This document shows, one piece after another, positions 1 through 7,164 of a stretch of DNA of 64,000 nt. A program made the position numbers and the translations under genes. Every line of letters begins with the position of its first letter. The first letter of the stretch is position 1. This DNA is from Parapedobacter tibetensis. Lineage in GTDB: Bacteria > Bacteroidota > Bacteroidia > Sphingobacteriales > Sphingobacteriaceae. Under the pieces are notes generated by a model, which made no database searches, had not been told where the DNA came from, and was given only the letters and a program-made list of their open reading frames with translations. The stretch covers positions 62,001 to 126,000 of the forward strand of contig NZ_JAMXBE010000010.1 in NCBI RefSeq assembly GCF_024704835.1, written 5' to 3'.

Positions 1-325
1 TTGGTATGCCTGAGTGCGGCACTTTGCCCAGCTTCTCCTTGAATCGCGCCCTGAATTCCTGATACACCTTTCCTGCGTCGGGCACCATCACGAGACAACC
101 GCTGTATTCATAGTTCACGGCTTCCATACCCCTGACACGTCCGAAATGCAATTCGGAACCGCCCCGTGCTACCACACCGTATTGATAGGGGCGGGTTTGT
201 TTATAAGTAATCTCAAATCCCAGCATTTCCCAGAAGGATAGCGTTTCCACTATGGATACACACGGCAGGATTGGGACGGTGGTCCATTCTTTTTTGTTCT
301 TTTCATCGGTCATTTCCATGATCAT
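1..325 (-). CDS. VOC (glyoxalase/bleomycin-resistance) family protein, 3' end outside window
   Basis: The minus strand is open from an ATG at 325 to the window edge, so about 108 residues are present and the C-terminus is missing. The N-terminus reads MIMEMTDEKN; after about 15 residues comes a strand-helix pattern (VPILPCVSIVETLSFWEMLG) typical of the first beta-alpha-beta unit of vicinal oxygen chelate proteins. It continues with FEITYKQTRPYQYGVV and a later ELHFGRV segment, the usual place of a metal or substrate ligand. The family includes glyoxalase I, bleomycin-binding proteins and dioxygenases; which applies cannot be told from this part. Starts at 325, 319 or 313 are possible. It lies downstream of the HxlR regulator on the same strand, and a TAGGTTTG promoter element (344 to 337) lies just upstream, so it probably has its own regulated promoter. 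Confidence 0.7.
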   Translation of the reverse strand, partial: MIMEMTDEKNKKEWTTVPILPCVSIVETLSFWEMLGFEITYKQTRPYQYGVVARGGSELHFGRVRGMEAVNYEYSGCLVMVPDAGKVYQEFRARFKEKLGKVPHSGIP

Positions 326-336
326 TTTATTTGATG

Positions 337-392
337 CAAACCTAGGCACTATGATTTACAAGGCCATTTTTATATACTTTTTTGTATATAAA
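337..392 (-). promoter_or_regulatory. Candidate promoter and 9-bp inverted repeat upstream of the VOC gene
   Basis: On the minus strand TAGGTTTG (344 to 337) matches the Bacteroidota -7 consensus TAnnTTTG, 12-24 bp before the possible start codons. About 25 bp further upstream is a perfect inverted repeat, TTTATATAC - TTTTTT - GTATATAAA (369-392). It sits between the HxlR regulator and the VOC gene. HxlR-type proteins bind short AT-rich inverted repeats, so this is a plausible operator; that link is inference. No good -33 TTTG was found at the normal spacing. Confidence 0.45.
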
Positions 393-412
393 GGAAAAAG
401 CAGGCAAAGCCC

Positions 413-766
413 TCAAGGCGTGTGATCAATTCCAGCTTCTTTCATTAGGGAAATACCATATTCGGCCAATTGGTCAATGACCGGCAAGGCCATTTCGGCC
501 TTCGCTGTCAGTTGGTACTCCACCCTTGGCGGCTTCTCTTGGAAAGTCTGCCTGGTAACCATGTTTTTTTCCTCCAATTCACGCAATTGGGTAATCAGCA
601 TTTTATGGGAGATGTGAGGTATGGATTTTTTCAAGTCGCCATACCGCAGTGCCCCGGTCCGTAGGCAATTTAATATCGGGATTTTCCACGTACCGCCTAT
701 ATGTGCCATGGCAAACTCAACGGGGCTGTAAAAAATCCGCTTGTTGTAAAGGAAATCGTTCATCAT
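413..766 (-). CDS. HxlR-family winged-helix transcriptional regulator
   Basis: A 117-residue protein of normal HxlR length. It has the family signature near residues 14-34 (SPVEFAMAHIGGTWKIPIL, compare the usual CPVE...IGGKWK.LIL), then the DNA-binding helix region (YGDLKKSIPHISHKMLITQL) and the wing (QTFQEKPPRVEYQLT). HxlR proteins are dimeric regulators, often of genes for electrophile or oxidant stress. The N-terminal Cys that acts as the redox sensor in YodB/HypR-like members is replaced by Ser here (FYSPVEF), so thiol sensing at that position is unlikely. It is on the same strand as the VOC gene, 87 bp away, and is transcribed away from the GntR gene at 1145. The pair is probably a small regulator-detoxification unit unrelated to the glycan genes. 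Confidence 0.85.
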   Translation of the reverse strand: MMNDFLYNKRIFYSPVEFAMAHIGGTWKIPILNCLRTGALRYGDLKKSIPHISHKMLITQLRELEEKNMVTRQTFQEKPPRVEYQLTAKAEMALPVIDQLAEYGISLMKEAGIDHTP

Positions 767-1144
767 ACTATTTTCAAAACAGGTTATCCGGTGTTGCCGG
801 ACTCACGCGCTACGAAATTATACAAATAACCAATGCCTCGCATTTCTTTAGCCTTGCAAAATGGATATGGTTTTATAAATTAGCCAACCCAACTGCGATG
901 ACCTAAGCTAGGAATACACCACTTGAGTATGGATTAACTGGATAAACCTTGATGAACACCAAATTGCGGTGGATACAGGAATATCCGTATAATTGGTGAA
1001 TGGGTAAGCGGTATATTTCCACAATGGGAGGCACAAAACACCGGATTTTCCGAGCTGATTTGGAGTATATTTTTCTTTTGTCCTACATATTCAAAAAAAA
1101 TATCCCATTTTTGCTGGCACTATGATTGTTTAACCCTAATTCAC
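767..1144. other. 378-bp divergent intergenic region
   Basis: No convincing gene is present. The region separates the minus-strand HxlR regulator from the plus-strand GntR gene and must hold both promoters. Towards the GntR gene there is a -7-like TATATTTT and a GT-N3-AC operator-like site (1066-1088, listed separately). A HxlR promoter could not be fixed by eye. Confidence 0.6.
1066..1088 (+). promoter_or_regulatory. Candidate promoter -7 element and operator of the first GntR gene
   Basis: TATATTTT (1066-1073) resembles the Bacteroidota -7 element and is followed after 4 bp by TTGTCCTACAT (1078-1088). That 11-mer fits the ATGT-N3-ACAT motif found at five other promoters in this window, with only the first base different, and keeps the TGT-N3-ACA core. 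This suggests autoregulation by the FadR-type product. The -33 box is poor (TTTTC rather than TTTG, short spacing). Confidence 0.4.
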
Positions 1145-1849
1145 ATGGCAAGCAAGAATTTAAGTAACGATATTGAAAAAATCGCCTCCACGACGATGGC
1201 CGACGTAGTCGAAACCCGATTGCGCGAGTACTTGAAGAAGAAAGCCTTCAAACCGGGCGATGCCCTGCCGAAAGAGCTTGAGCTGGCCGAGGCCTTGGAC
1301 GTGAGCCGGAATGTGGTGCGCGAAGCATTGAGCAGACTGCGCATGCTGGGCATGATCGAGTCACGGAAAAAGCGCGGCATGATTTTGGCCGAACCGGACA
1401 TCCTGGGCGGATTCGAGCGTGTAATGGATCCGCTCATCCTCGACCAGAAAACCCTGAAGGATCTGTTTGAATTGCGCCTGGTGCTGGAAATGGGGCTGGC
1501 GGATCTGCTTTATGCACGGATGACCGATAAGGACCTGAAGGAACTGGAGCAGATTGTGAATAAAGAGGTCAATAAAGTGCAAAAGCCTTTCAAGGTGAAA
1601 TATGAAATCGCTTTCCATGGCAAGCTCTACCAGATGACGGGCAACGAAACCTTCACCCGTTTCCAAAATATGCTCTTGCCGGTATTTGAGTATGTGGTAA
1701 ACGAAGAAGAAAAAATAAACGGTGCGGCCAAAGTGGGCAAAGTGACCCATCGGGATCTGCTCGACCTGCTGAAAAGCGGTAGCCCGGAGGATTTCCGGCA
1801 TGCCATGAAGGAGCACCTCAGTCCGCATTTTGAAAAATTAAGCCGCTAG
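1145..1849 (+). CDS. FadR-type (FCD) GntR transcriptional regulator 1
   Basis: A 234-residue protein with an N-terminal winged helix (about residues 18-82, recognition helix SRNVVREALSRLRM near 54-67, wing KKRGMIL) and a C-terminal all-helical FCD ligand domain (about 105-230). The three His residues that bind metal in FCD domains are visible at 158 (AFHGKLY), 202 (VTHRDLL) and 224 (KEHLSPHF). FCD regulators bind small carboxylates such as sugar acids and usually repress until the ligand arrives. The gene sits directly upstream of a glycan locus, and a paralog (2001-2699) follows. Both are candidate readers of the ATGT-N3-ACAT operators described below. Ligand and targets are inferred; the family call is firm. 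Confidence 0.93.
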   Translation: MASKNLSNDIEKIASTTMADVVETRLREYLKKKAFKPGDALPKELELAEALDVSRNVVREALSRLRMLGMIESRKKRGMILAEPDILGGFERVMDPLILDQKTLKDLFELRLVLEMGLADLLYARMTDKDLKELEQIVNKEVNKVQKPFKVKYEIAFHGKLYQMTGNETFTRFQNMLLPVFEYVVNEEEKINGAAKVGKVTHRDLLDLLKSGSPEDFRHAMKEHLSPHFEKLSR

Positions 1850-1966
1850 TAGCCCTTGCCACCACACACAAGGCAAGCCACCGTTAGGCTCGTACAGAAA
1901 ACCAAGGATAGGTATCCGGATGGGATGCAAGTACCATTGCACCCAGTCAATAGCATATTATAATCA

Positions 1967-1974
1967 TATCTTTG
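1967..1974 (+). promoter_or_regulatory. Promoter -7 element for the second GntR gene
   Basis: TATCTTTG matches TAnnTTTG exactly. It places the transcription start near 1980, about 20 bp before the ATG at 2001, and so argues against the in-frame ATG at 1920. No well-spaced -33 TTTG is present. Confidence 0.5.
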
Positions 1975-2000
1975 TAAGAAGAAGCACAAGGAAACCAAGC

Positions 2001-2699
2001 ATGAGTAAAACAGCAGGCAGCCCATTGAACCCGATTAGCAGTATCACGATGACTGACCAGGCCGAGCAACGGCTGAGGGAGTATTTTATAAGCCAAGGAT
2101 ACAAGATCGGAGATGCGTTGCCAAAAGAAATCGAGCTGGCAAGTGAATTGGGCGTAAGCCGCAGCGTCATCCGCGAAGCGCTAAGCCGCCTTCGGATGCT
2201 AGGCATGATCGATGTGAGAAAGCGGAGGGGAACCATCCTGACCGAGCCGGATGTGCTCAGTGGGATGGAACGTATCCTCGAACTGAATTTTCTGGGGAAG
2301 GAAACGCTGAAACGCCTATTTGAAGTGAGGTTGATGCTGGAGATGGGCCTGGGCGAATTCCTGTTTAATCGCATCGATGACCAACACCTGCAAAAGTTGG
2401 ACGGCATCGTGAAGGAAGAAGAGCTCACCGGCGACAAAGCAAGGCTAATCCAACTGGACATCACGTTTCACGCCACCTTATATGAAATAACGGGAAACCC
2501 CGTATTGATCCGTTTTCAGGAAATGCTACAACCCATCTTCCAATACGTACTGGACTACCGGGCCGAAATACATCAACCGGGTACCGCCCCCGAAGTGACC
2601 CATCAAGACCTGCTCGACATCTTGAAAAACGGAAACGCTGCATCATTCCGCGAAGCTATGAAAAATCACTTTGAGCATCATTTTCAGCTAATTACCTAG
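2001..2699 (+). CDS. FadR-type (FCD) GntR transcriptional regulator 2
   Basis: The frame is open from an ATG at 1920, but the first 27 codons look non-native and a TATCTTTG promoter element lies inside them. The ATG at 2001 (MSKTAGSPLN) is therefore chosen, giving 232 residues, the same size as the upstream paralog. The winged helix (REYFISQGYKIGDALPKEIE..., recognition helix SRSVIREALSRLRM) and the FCD domain align throughout with the 1145 gene product. The FCD metal His residues are at 157 (FHATLY), 201 (VTHQDLL) and 223 (KNHFEHHF). The recognition helices are nearly the same, so both may bind related operators while the ligand pockets differ. It is probably a tandem duplication. The next gene starts 214 bp downstream behind an operator-bearing promoter. 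Confidence 0.92.
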   Translation: MSKTAGSPLNPISSITMTDQAEQRLREYFISQGYKIGDALPKEIELASELGVSRSVIREALSRLRMLGMIDVRKRRGTILTEPDVLSGMERILELNFLGKETLKRLFEVRLMLEMGLGEFLFNRIDDQHLQKLDGIVKEEELTGDKARLIQLDITFHATLYEITGNPVLIRFQEMLQPIFQYVLDYRAEIHQPGTAPEVTHQDLLDILKNGNAASFREAMKNHFEHHFQLIT

Positions 2700-2714
2700 T
2701 AACTGAGAAATTTC

Positions 2715-2740
2715 TTTTAAAAAAATTTGCTTTTTTAAAA
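2715..2740. terminator. A/T-only inverted repeat after the GntR pair
   Basis: TTTTAAAAAA (2715-2724) and TTTTTTAAAA (2731-2740) form a perfect 10-bp inverted repeat around a 6-base loop, 15 bp after the stop of the second GntR gene. It could help end transcription but has no GC base pairs. It overlaps the -33 TTTG of the next promoter, so a regulatory role is as likely. Confidence 0.3.
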
Positions 2741-2775
2741 TACTCCTGTATATATTTGTTGAATATATCAGACAT
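2726..2775 (+). promoter_or_regulatory. Operator-bearing promoter of the first SusCD/sialidase locus
   Basis: TTTG (2726-2729), 21-bp spacer and TATATTTG (2751-2758) match the Bacteroidota housekeeping promoter consensus exactly. Six bases later comes ATATCAGACAT (2765-2775), which fits ATGT-N3-ACAT with one change. The operator lies on the predicted transcription start, the position for a repressor. Confidence 0.75.
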
Positions 2776-2851
2776 ATATGATGTGTTTGATTTGTATAAC
2801 TGAGAGTAACGAATTGTAGGCCTGTTTTTGGGTAATCAAGTGACTAAAAAC

Positions 2852-2862
2852 ATGTAGAACAT
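2852..2862 (+). promoter_or_regulatory. Perfect ATGT-N3-ACAT operator in the 5' leader
   Basis: ATGTAGAACAT is the exact reverse complement of the operators at 46195 and 49202. It lies about 90 bp downstream of the promoter and 52 bp before the ATG at 2914, so it could serve as a second, downstream repressor site. It is followed by AACCAATTATAAATT (2893-2907), a 15-mer also present after the operator at 49202. Confidence 0.6.
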
Positions 2863-2913
2863 AAGTATTTTAGGTTATATCAGTATAGCGACAACCAATT
2901 ATAAATTCAAGTT

Positions 2914-4056
2914 ATGATAACAGTAAAACAGCGTTTATTTGCCTTATCCGTAATCATACTCACTTTTCATATAGCCTGTATCGGTCAAAAAGCCGAATCC
3001 TCATCAGGCCTTGATACACTCAGCACCACGGATTTATCCAAAGATACCGCGAGGCACGTGATGGTGGCCCAAGGTACCGAAGAAATCTACCAAGGACACC
3101 CTACTACCGTTTTGCTCCCAGATGGAAAGACGATGTATTGCGTGTGGACTTATAACCACGGTGGGCCATGTGGCCCCTTGAAAAAGAGCCTGGATGGGGG
3201 GCTTACCTGGAGCCCGTTGCTCAATGTGCCGACCAACTGGCCGTCCGTGCGGAATTGCCCGACCATCTATCGTTTGCCAGATCCGGAGGGAAAGCACCAC
3301 TTATTCGTATTTGCGGGTACCGGTCCTGATGGGGGCATGTACCAATCCCATTCCCTCGATGAGGGCCAAACCTGGTCGCCCATGGAAAGCAATGGTGTCG
3401 GCCCAAGCGTGATGCCTTTTTGCACCATTGAACCCATCGATGGGGGAAAGAAACTGCTGGCGATGTCAAACATCCGGCGGCCCGGGGAAACCAAGGAGAA
3501 GCGATCCAACGTAGTTTCCCAAAGCATCTCAGAAGATGGGGGATTTACATGGAGCCCATGGCGTATTGTGCTTGACCTACCGGGCTTGAAACCTTGTGAG
3601 CCCGAAATCGTACGTTCGCCGGACGGCAGTGAGCTGCTCTGCCTGATCAGGGAAAATGATGAGCGCGTGGCGTTGTTTATGACCAGCAAGGATGAAGGCG
3701 AATCCTGGTCGGATGTACAGCCGTTGCCCTTTGCCTTGCATGGCGACCGCCACAAGGCGAAGTACACCTCCGATGGACGCTTGGTTGTGGTATTCCGTGA
3801 TACGGGAAATGGCAGTGAGACACGCAACCATTTTGTCGCCTGGATGGGGCATTATGAAGATATCATTCAAGGACGCCAGGGAAGTGGCCGCCTGAAGCTT
3901 TTGCATAGCTACAAGGGGGCAGATTGTGGCTATCCCGGTCTCGAAGTATTGCCGGATGATACGTTGGTGGCCACCACGTATGTCAAATACAGGCCAGGGC
4001 CGGAAAAAAATTCCGTGGTGAGTGTTCGGTTCACCTTGGATGATTTCGGCCAATAA
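2914..4056 (+). CDS. BNR/Asp-box sialidase-superfamily exported protein
   Basis: A 380-residue protein with an N-terminal signal ending in a lipobox-like HIAC (Cys22), so probably a lipoprotein. Four Asp boxes mark a six-bladed propeller: SLDGGLTW, SLDEGQTW, SEDGGFTW and SKDEGESW. The fold is that of sialidases (GH33 and relatives). The usual RIP-motif arginine is not evident at the first strand (GHPTTVLLPDG), and the C-terminal Tyr region reads GYPGLEVLPD instead of YSxL. It may therefore hydrolyse another bond or only bind glycan. It is the first gene after the operator-bearing promoter and precedes SusC by 85 bp, so it heads the locus and is likely induced with it. Confidence 0.8.
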   Translation: MITVKQRLFALSVIILTFHIACIGQKAESSSGLDTLSTTDLSKDTARHVMVAQGTEEIYQGHPTTVLLPDGKTMYCVWTYNHGGPCGPLKKSLDGGLTWSPLLNVPTNWPSVRNCPTIYRLPDPEGKHHLFVFAGTGPDGGMYQSHSLDEGQTWSPMESNGVGPSVMPFCTIEPIDGGKKLLAMSNIRRPGETKEKRSNVVSQSISEDGGFTWSPWRIVLDLPGLKPCEPEIVRSPDGSELLCLIRENDERVALFMTSKDEGESWSDVQPLPFALHGDRHKAKYTSDGRLVVVFRDTGNGSETRNHFVAWMGHYEDIIQGRQGSGRLKLLHSYKGADCGYPGLEVLPDDTLVATTYVKYRPGPEKNSVVSVRFTLDDFGQ

Positions 4057-4141
4057 ATCGAACCACAGGGGTATTGCTCCAGCAGCATATAAGTGGTTTT
4101 TTAATTAACTAACCAGTTTACAACTAACGAATGACCATGTT

Positions 4142-7100
4142 ATGATTAACCGAATTACATTTTTCTGTGCACTGCTTTATGGTGTCGTCCTGCATGTTCA
4201 GGTCGCACAAGGGCAGGAGGCCAATGCCAAGATGGTATCTGGCCGTGTTACAGCCGCCGATTCCGGAGAACCGCTGGCGGGTGTGAGTATCAAGTACGAA
4301 GGGTCTGCCGCTGGTACCGTAACCGGTGCCGATGGCAGGTACACACTAGCCATCATCGATCCCAATGGGGTGATTGTGGCTTCTTATGTCGGCTTCCAGA
4401 CCCTCCGGGTTGATATTGGAGGGCGCGATGAAATCAATATCAGGCTTGAGCCGGGCATGGAGGCGTTGGAGCAAGTCGTGGTAGTGGGCTATGGCACGCA
4501 ACGGCGTAAGGACATCACCGGCTCGATCGCCGAAGTATCCAGCGAGGACATCCAAAACCAGCCACTGGTGAGCATAGACCAGCTCTTGCAGGGAAAGGCT
4601 TCCGGTGTTCAGATATCAAATTCATCGGGTGCCCCCGGGGGCCGCGTGAATATTCGTATCCGTGGTGCAAGTTCGGTAAACGCGGGCAATGAGCCGCTGT
4701 TTGTGATAGACGGTATACCCGTTTACAACAGCAACATGGATCCAAGCGGCACTTCCTATGACACATTTACCCCCACGAACGCGTTGGCTTCGTTAAACCC
4801 GAATGACATCGAATCCGTAGCGATACTGAAAGATGCATCGGCGACCGCTATTTACGGTTCCAGGGGAAACAATGGCGTGGTGCTGATTACCACCAAAAGG
4901 GGGAGCGGCGAACAGGTCCAGATCGACTACAACGGGTACTATGGGACGCAAAGCCTCGTCCGGAAATTAGATTTGATGAACGGCAGCGAGCATGCAGCGT
5001 TTTTAAACGACTGGGCAACCGAAGGGGGGTTGCCCCAACCATTTCCCGACCCCAGCGCAATCGGAAATGGTACCGATTGGCAAAAGGAGGTATACCGTAC
5101 CGCCCCGATGCAGAACCATCAGCTATCGCTTTCCAGTGGAAGGGGCGATACACGCTATTTCATTTCGGCCAACTATTACAACCAGGATGGAATCGCGTTG
5201 AACTCGTCGATGGACCGCTATTCGCTGCGGATCAATACCGACCATAAAATAGGTAAGAAATTGACGTTTAGCCAATCCCTCACGTATAGCAAAACCATCA
5301 ACCAGGCGGTACCTACTAACAGTGCGGGCTCGGATAATATCCGGTCGGTTGCCGACAAGGTGTTCGCCACATCGCCTACCATCCCGGTGTTTGATGAAGA
5401 TGGAAATTATGTGACCGACTGGTATGGGGGGGGCAAGACCGAAAGCCCCGTGGCCTCCTTGTTGAGCATCCACAACCAGCTTACCGGAGACAACGTGTTG
5501 GGCAACCTTTCGCTGGGGTATGAAATCATCGAAGGGCTTACCTTCAAGACGCTTTGGGGAGTGAACCTCATGAACCGGAGCAATGAGGAGTATTACCCGG
5601 CGGAAACCACCTATCTGGGCGGTCTTTTGGGCGGATTGGGGCTGCTTTCGGAGCGGAAATCCACCAATGTGTTGAACGAAAATACCCTGCATTTTACCAG
5701 AAACTTCCATGAAACACACCAGCTCGATGTCCTTGGGGGATTCACCTGGCAAACGGAAAGCATCAAGCAATCGTCTACCCAGGCGTCCGATTTCCCGCAT
5801 GACCGCTTCGGTGTGGATAACATCGGGAGTGCATCCGGGGTTCCGGATGTCAGTTCATCCGTCAATGAATGGGGCCTCGCTTCTGTAATCGGTAGGGTAA
5901 ACTACGCGTATAAAAACAAATACTTGGTTACCACCACCCTCAGGGCCGATGGATCCACAAAGTTTGGAAGCGGCAACAAATGGGGGTACTTTCCTTCGTT
6001 TGCACTGGCCTACCGCCTATCCGCGGAGGAGTTCATGAAAGGCCAACAGGTCATCAATGATTTGAAAATCAGGACGAGCTACGGCATTACGGGCAACCAG
6101 GAGATTGGCAGTTACCAATCGCTGGCCCGCGTGACCACCAACGATATTTACATCATAGACGGGCAATTGGTTTCCGGCGCAAGCCAGGTCAGTTTGCCCA
6201 ATAGCGGGTTAAAATGGGAACGGGCCGCCCAATGGGATATCGGCTTGGATATTTCCCTGTTCGACAATGCGCTGAATGTGGTCTTTGATTACTACAGGAA
6301 GAAAACGCATGACTTGCTTTTCCAAGTGAATTTGCCAGCCTATTCAGGCTATAGCAGTGCGTTGTATAATACGGGCAACTTGGATAATACGGGTTTTGAG
6401 GTCAATATCGGGAGCGACATCCAGCTGGGTGCTTTCGCCTGGAACATCAATGCCAACTATTCGAGGAATAAAAGCGAAATGGTCTCCTTGGGCCGGTCGG
6501 CATCCACCTCGCTGTTTCTGGGGCACCCGCCCGGAGCCATCAGGGGATACACCTATGATGGGGTATTCCATAACCAGGCAGAAATAGATGCACAACAGGT
6601 ACAGCTGGGGGTGAAGCCCGGTGATGCGAGGTATCAGGATACGAATGGGGATGGCCAATTGAATGCGGATGACCTGGTGATACTGGGCAACCCGCTGCCC
6701 GACCACATCTTCGGCTTGAACAACAATTTTGCGTATAAGGGCTTTACGCTGGGCGTATTCCTGCAGGGGGAGCTTGGGATGGATGAAATGCATGGGGTTT
6801 CCATCTTGAATCCTGCTGCCGGAGGGAGCAATAAGCTCAGGACCTTGCTGGGCCGATGGACCCCGCAAAATACCGAAAGCAATATCCCGAGGGCCAATGT
6901 GGGCAACTGGCTGGGATCGTCGACCTATAACCTGGTCGATCGCTCCTATGTCAAAATCAGGAACATCCAGCTGGGCTATGACATCCCCGCCAGCCTTATC
7001 CCTCGCTTCAGGCGGTTAAATGTATATGTCTCGGGGCAAAATATGATTACATTCACAAAGGATTACCCGGGATATGACCCCGATGGGGGCAGGCACTATC

Positions 7101-7144
7101 CGACGGCCCGCACGGTCATATTTGGTGTTAATCTTGGACTTTAA
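4142..7144 (+). CDS. SusC/RagA-type TonB-linked outer membrane transporter (locus 1)
   Basis: A 1000-residue protein with a signal peptide (cut near VAQGQ), a CarboxypepD_reg-like domain (about 30-108: VSGRVTAADSGEPLAGVSI...GFQTLRV), the SusC signature VVVVGYGTQRRKDITGS (about 111-128) and a plug domain to about 240 (VNIRIRGASSVNAGNEPLFVIDG, ATAIYGSRGNNGVVLITTK). The rest is a 22-strand barrel ending in the aromatic-rich terminal strand (TVIFGVNLGL). SusC proteins import oligosaccharides across the outer membrane with a SusD lid, powered by TonB. The partner SusD follows after 20 bp. The position between a sialidase-like protein and sialate-type transporters suggests a nonulosonate-containing oligosaccharide as cargo; this is inferred. 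Confidence 0.95.
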   Translation: MINRITFFCALLYGVVLHVQVAQGQEANAKMVSGRVTAADSGEPLAGVSIKYEGSAAGTVTGADGRYTLAIIDPNGVIVASYVGFQTLRVDIGGRDEINIRLEPGMEALEQVVVVGYGTQRRKDITGSIAEVSSEDIQNQPLVSIDQLLQGKASGVQISNSSGAPGGRVNIRIRGASSVNAGNEPLFVIDGIPVYNSNMDPSGTSYDTFTPTNALASLNPNDIESVAILKDASATAIYGSRGNNGVVLITTKRGSGEQVQIDYNGYYGTQSLVRKLDLMNGSEHAAFLNDWATEGGLPQPFPDPSAIGNGTDWQKEVYRTAPMQNHQLSLSSGRGDTRYFISANYYNQDGIALNSSMDRYSLRINTDHKIGKKLTFSQSLTYSKTINQAVPTNSAGSDNIRSVADKVFATSPTIPVFDEDGNYVTDWYGGGKTESPVASLLSIHNQLTGDNVLGNLSLGYEIIEGLTFKTLWGVNLMNRSNEEYYPAETTYLGGLLGGLGLLSERKSTNVLNENTLHFTRNFHETHQLDVLGGFTWQTESIKQSSTQASDFPHDRFGVDNIGSASGVPDVSSSVNEWGLASVIGRVNYAYKNKYLVTTTLRADGSTKFGSGNKWGYFPSFALAYRLSAEEFMKGQQVINDLKIRTSYGITGNQEIGSYQSLARVTTNDIYIIDGQLVSGASQVSLPNSGLKWERAAQWDIGLDISLFDNALNVVFDYYRKKTHDLLFQVNLPAYSGYSSALYNTGNLDNTGFEVNIGSDIQLGAFAWNINANYSRNKSEMVSLGRSASTSLFLGHPPGAIRGYTYDGVFHNQAEIDAQQVQLGVKPGDARYQDTNGDGQLNADDLVILGNPLPDHIFGLNNNFAYKGFTLGVFLQGELGMDEMHGVSILNPAAGGSNKLRTLLGRWTPQNTESNIPRANVGNWLGSSTYNLVDRSYVKIRNIQLGYDIPASLIPRFRRLNVYVSGQNMITFTKDYPGYDPDGGRHYPTARTVIFGVNLGL

Positions 7145-7164
7145 CGATACTAAACGAATTTATC

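Noticed and set aside
14-241. Plus-strand open frame at the window start
   Set aside because: The minus strand here encodes a VOC-family protein with sensible domain features, and the plus frame has none.
1920-2000. N-terminal extension of the second GntR regulator
   Set aside because: The extra 27 residues do not resemble the paralog, and a TATCTTTG promoter element at 1967 lies within them.
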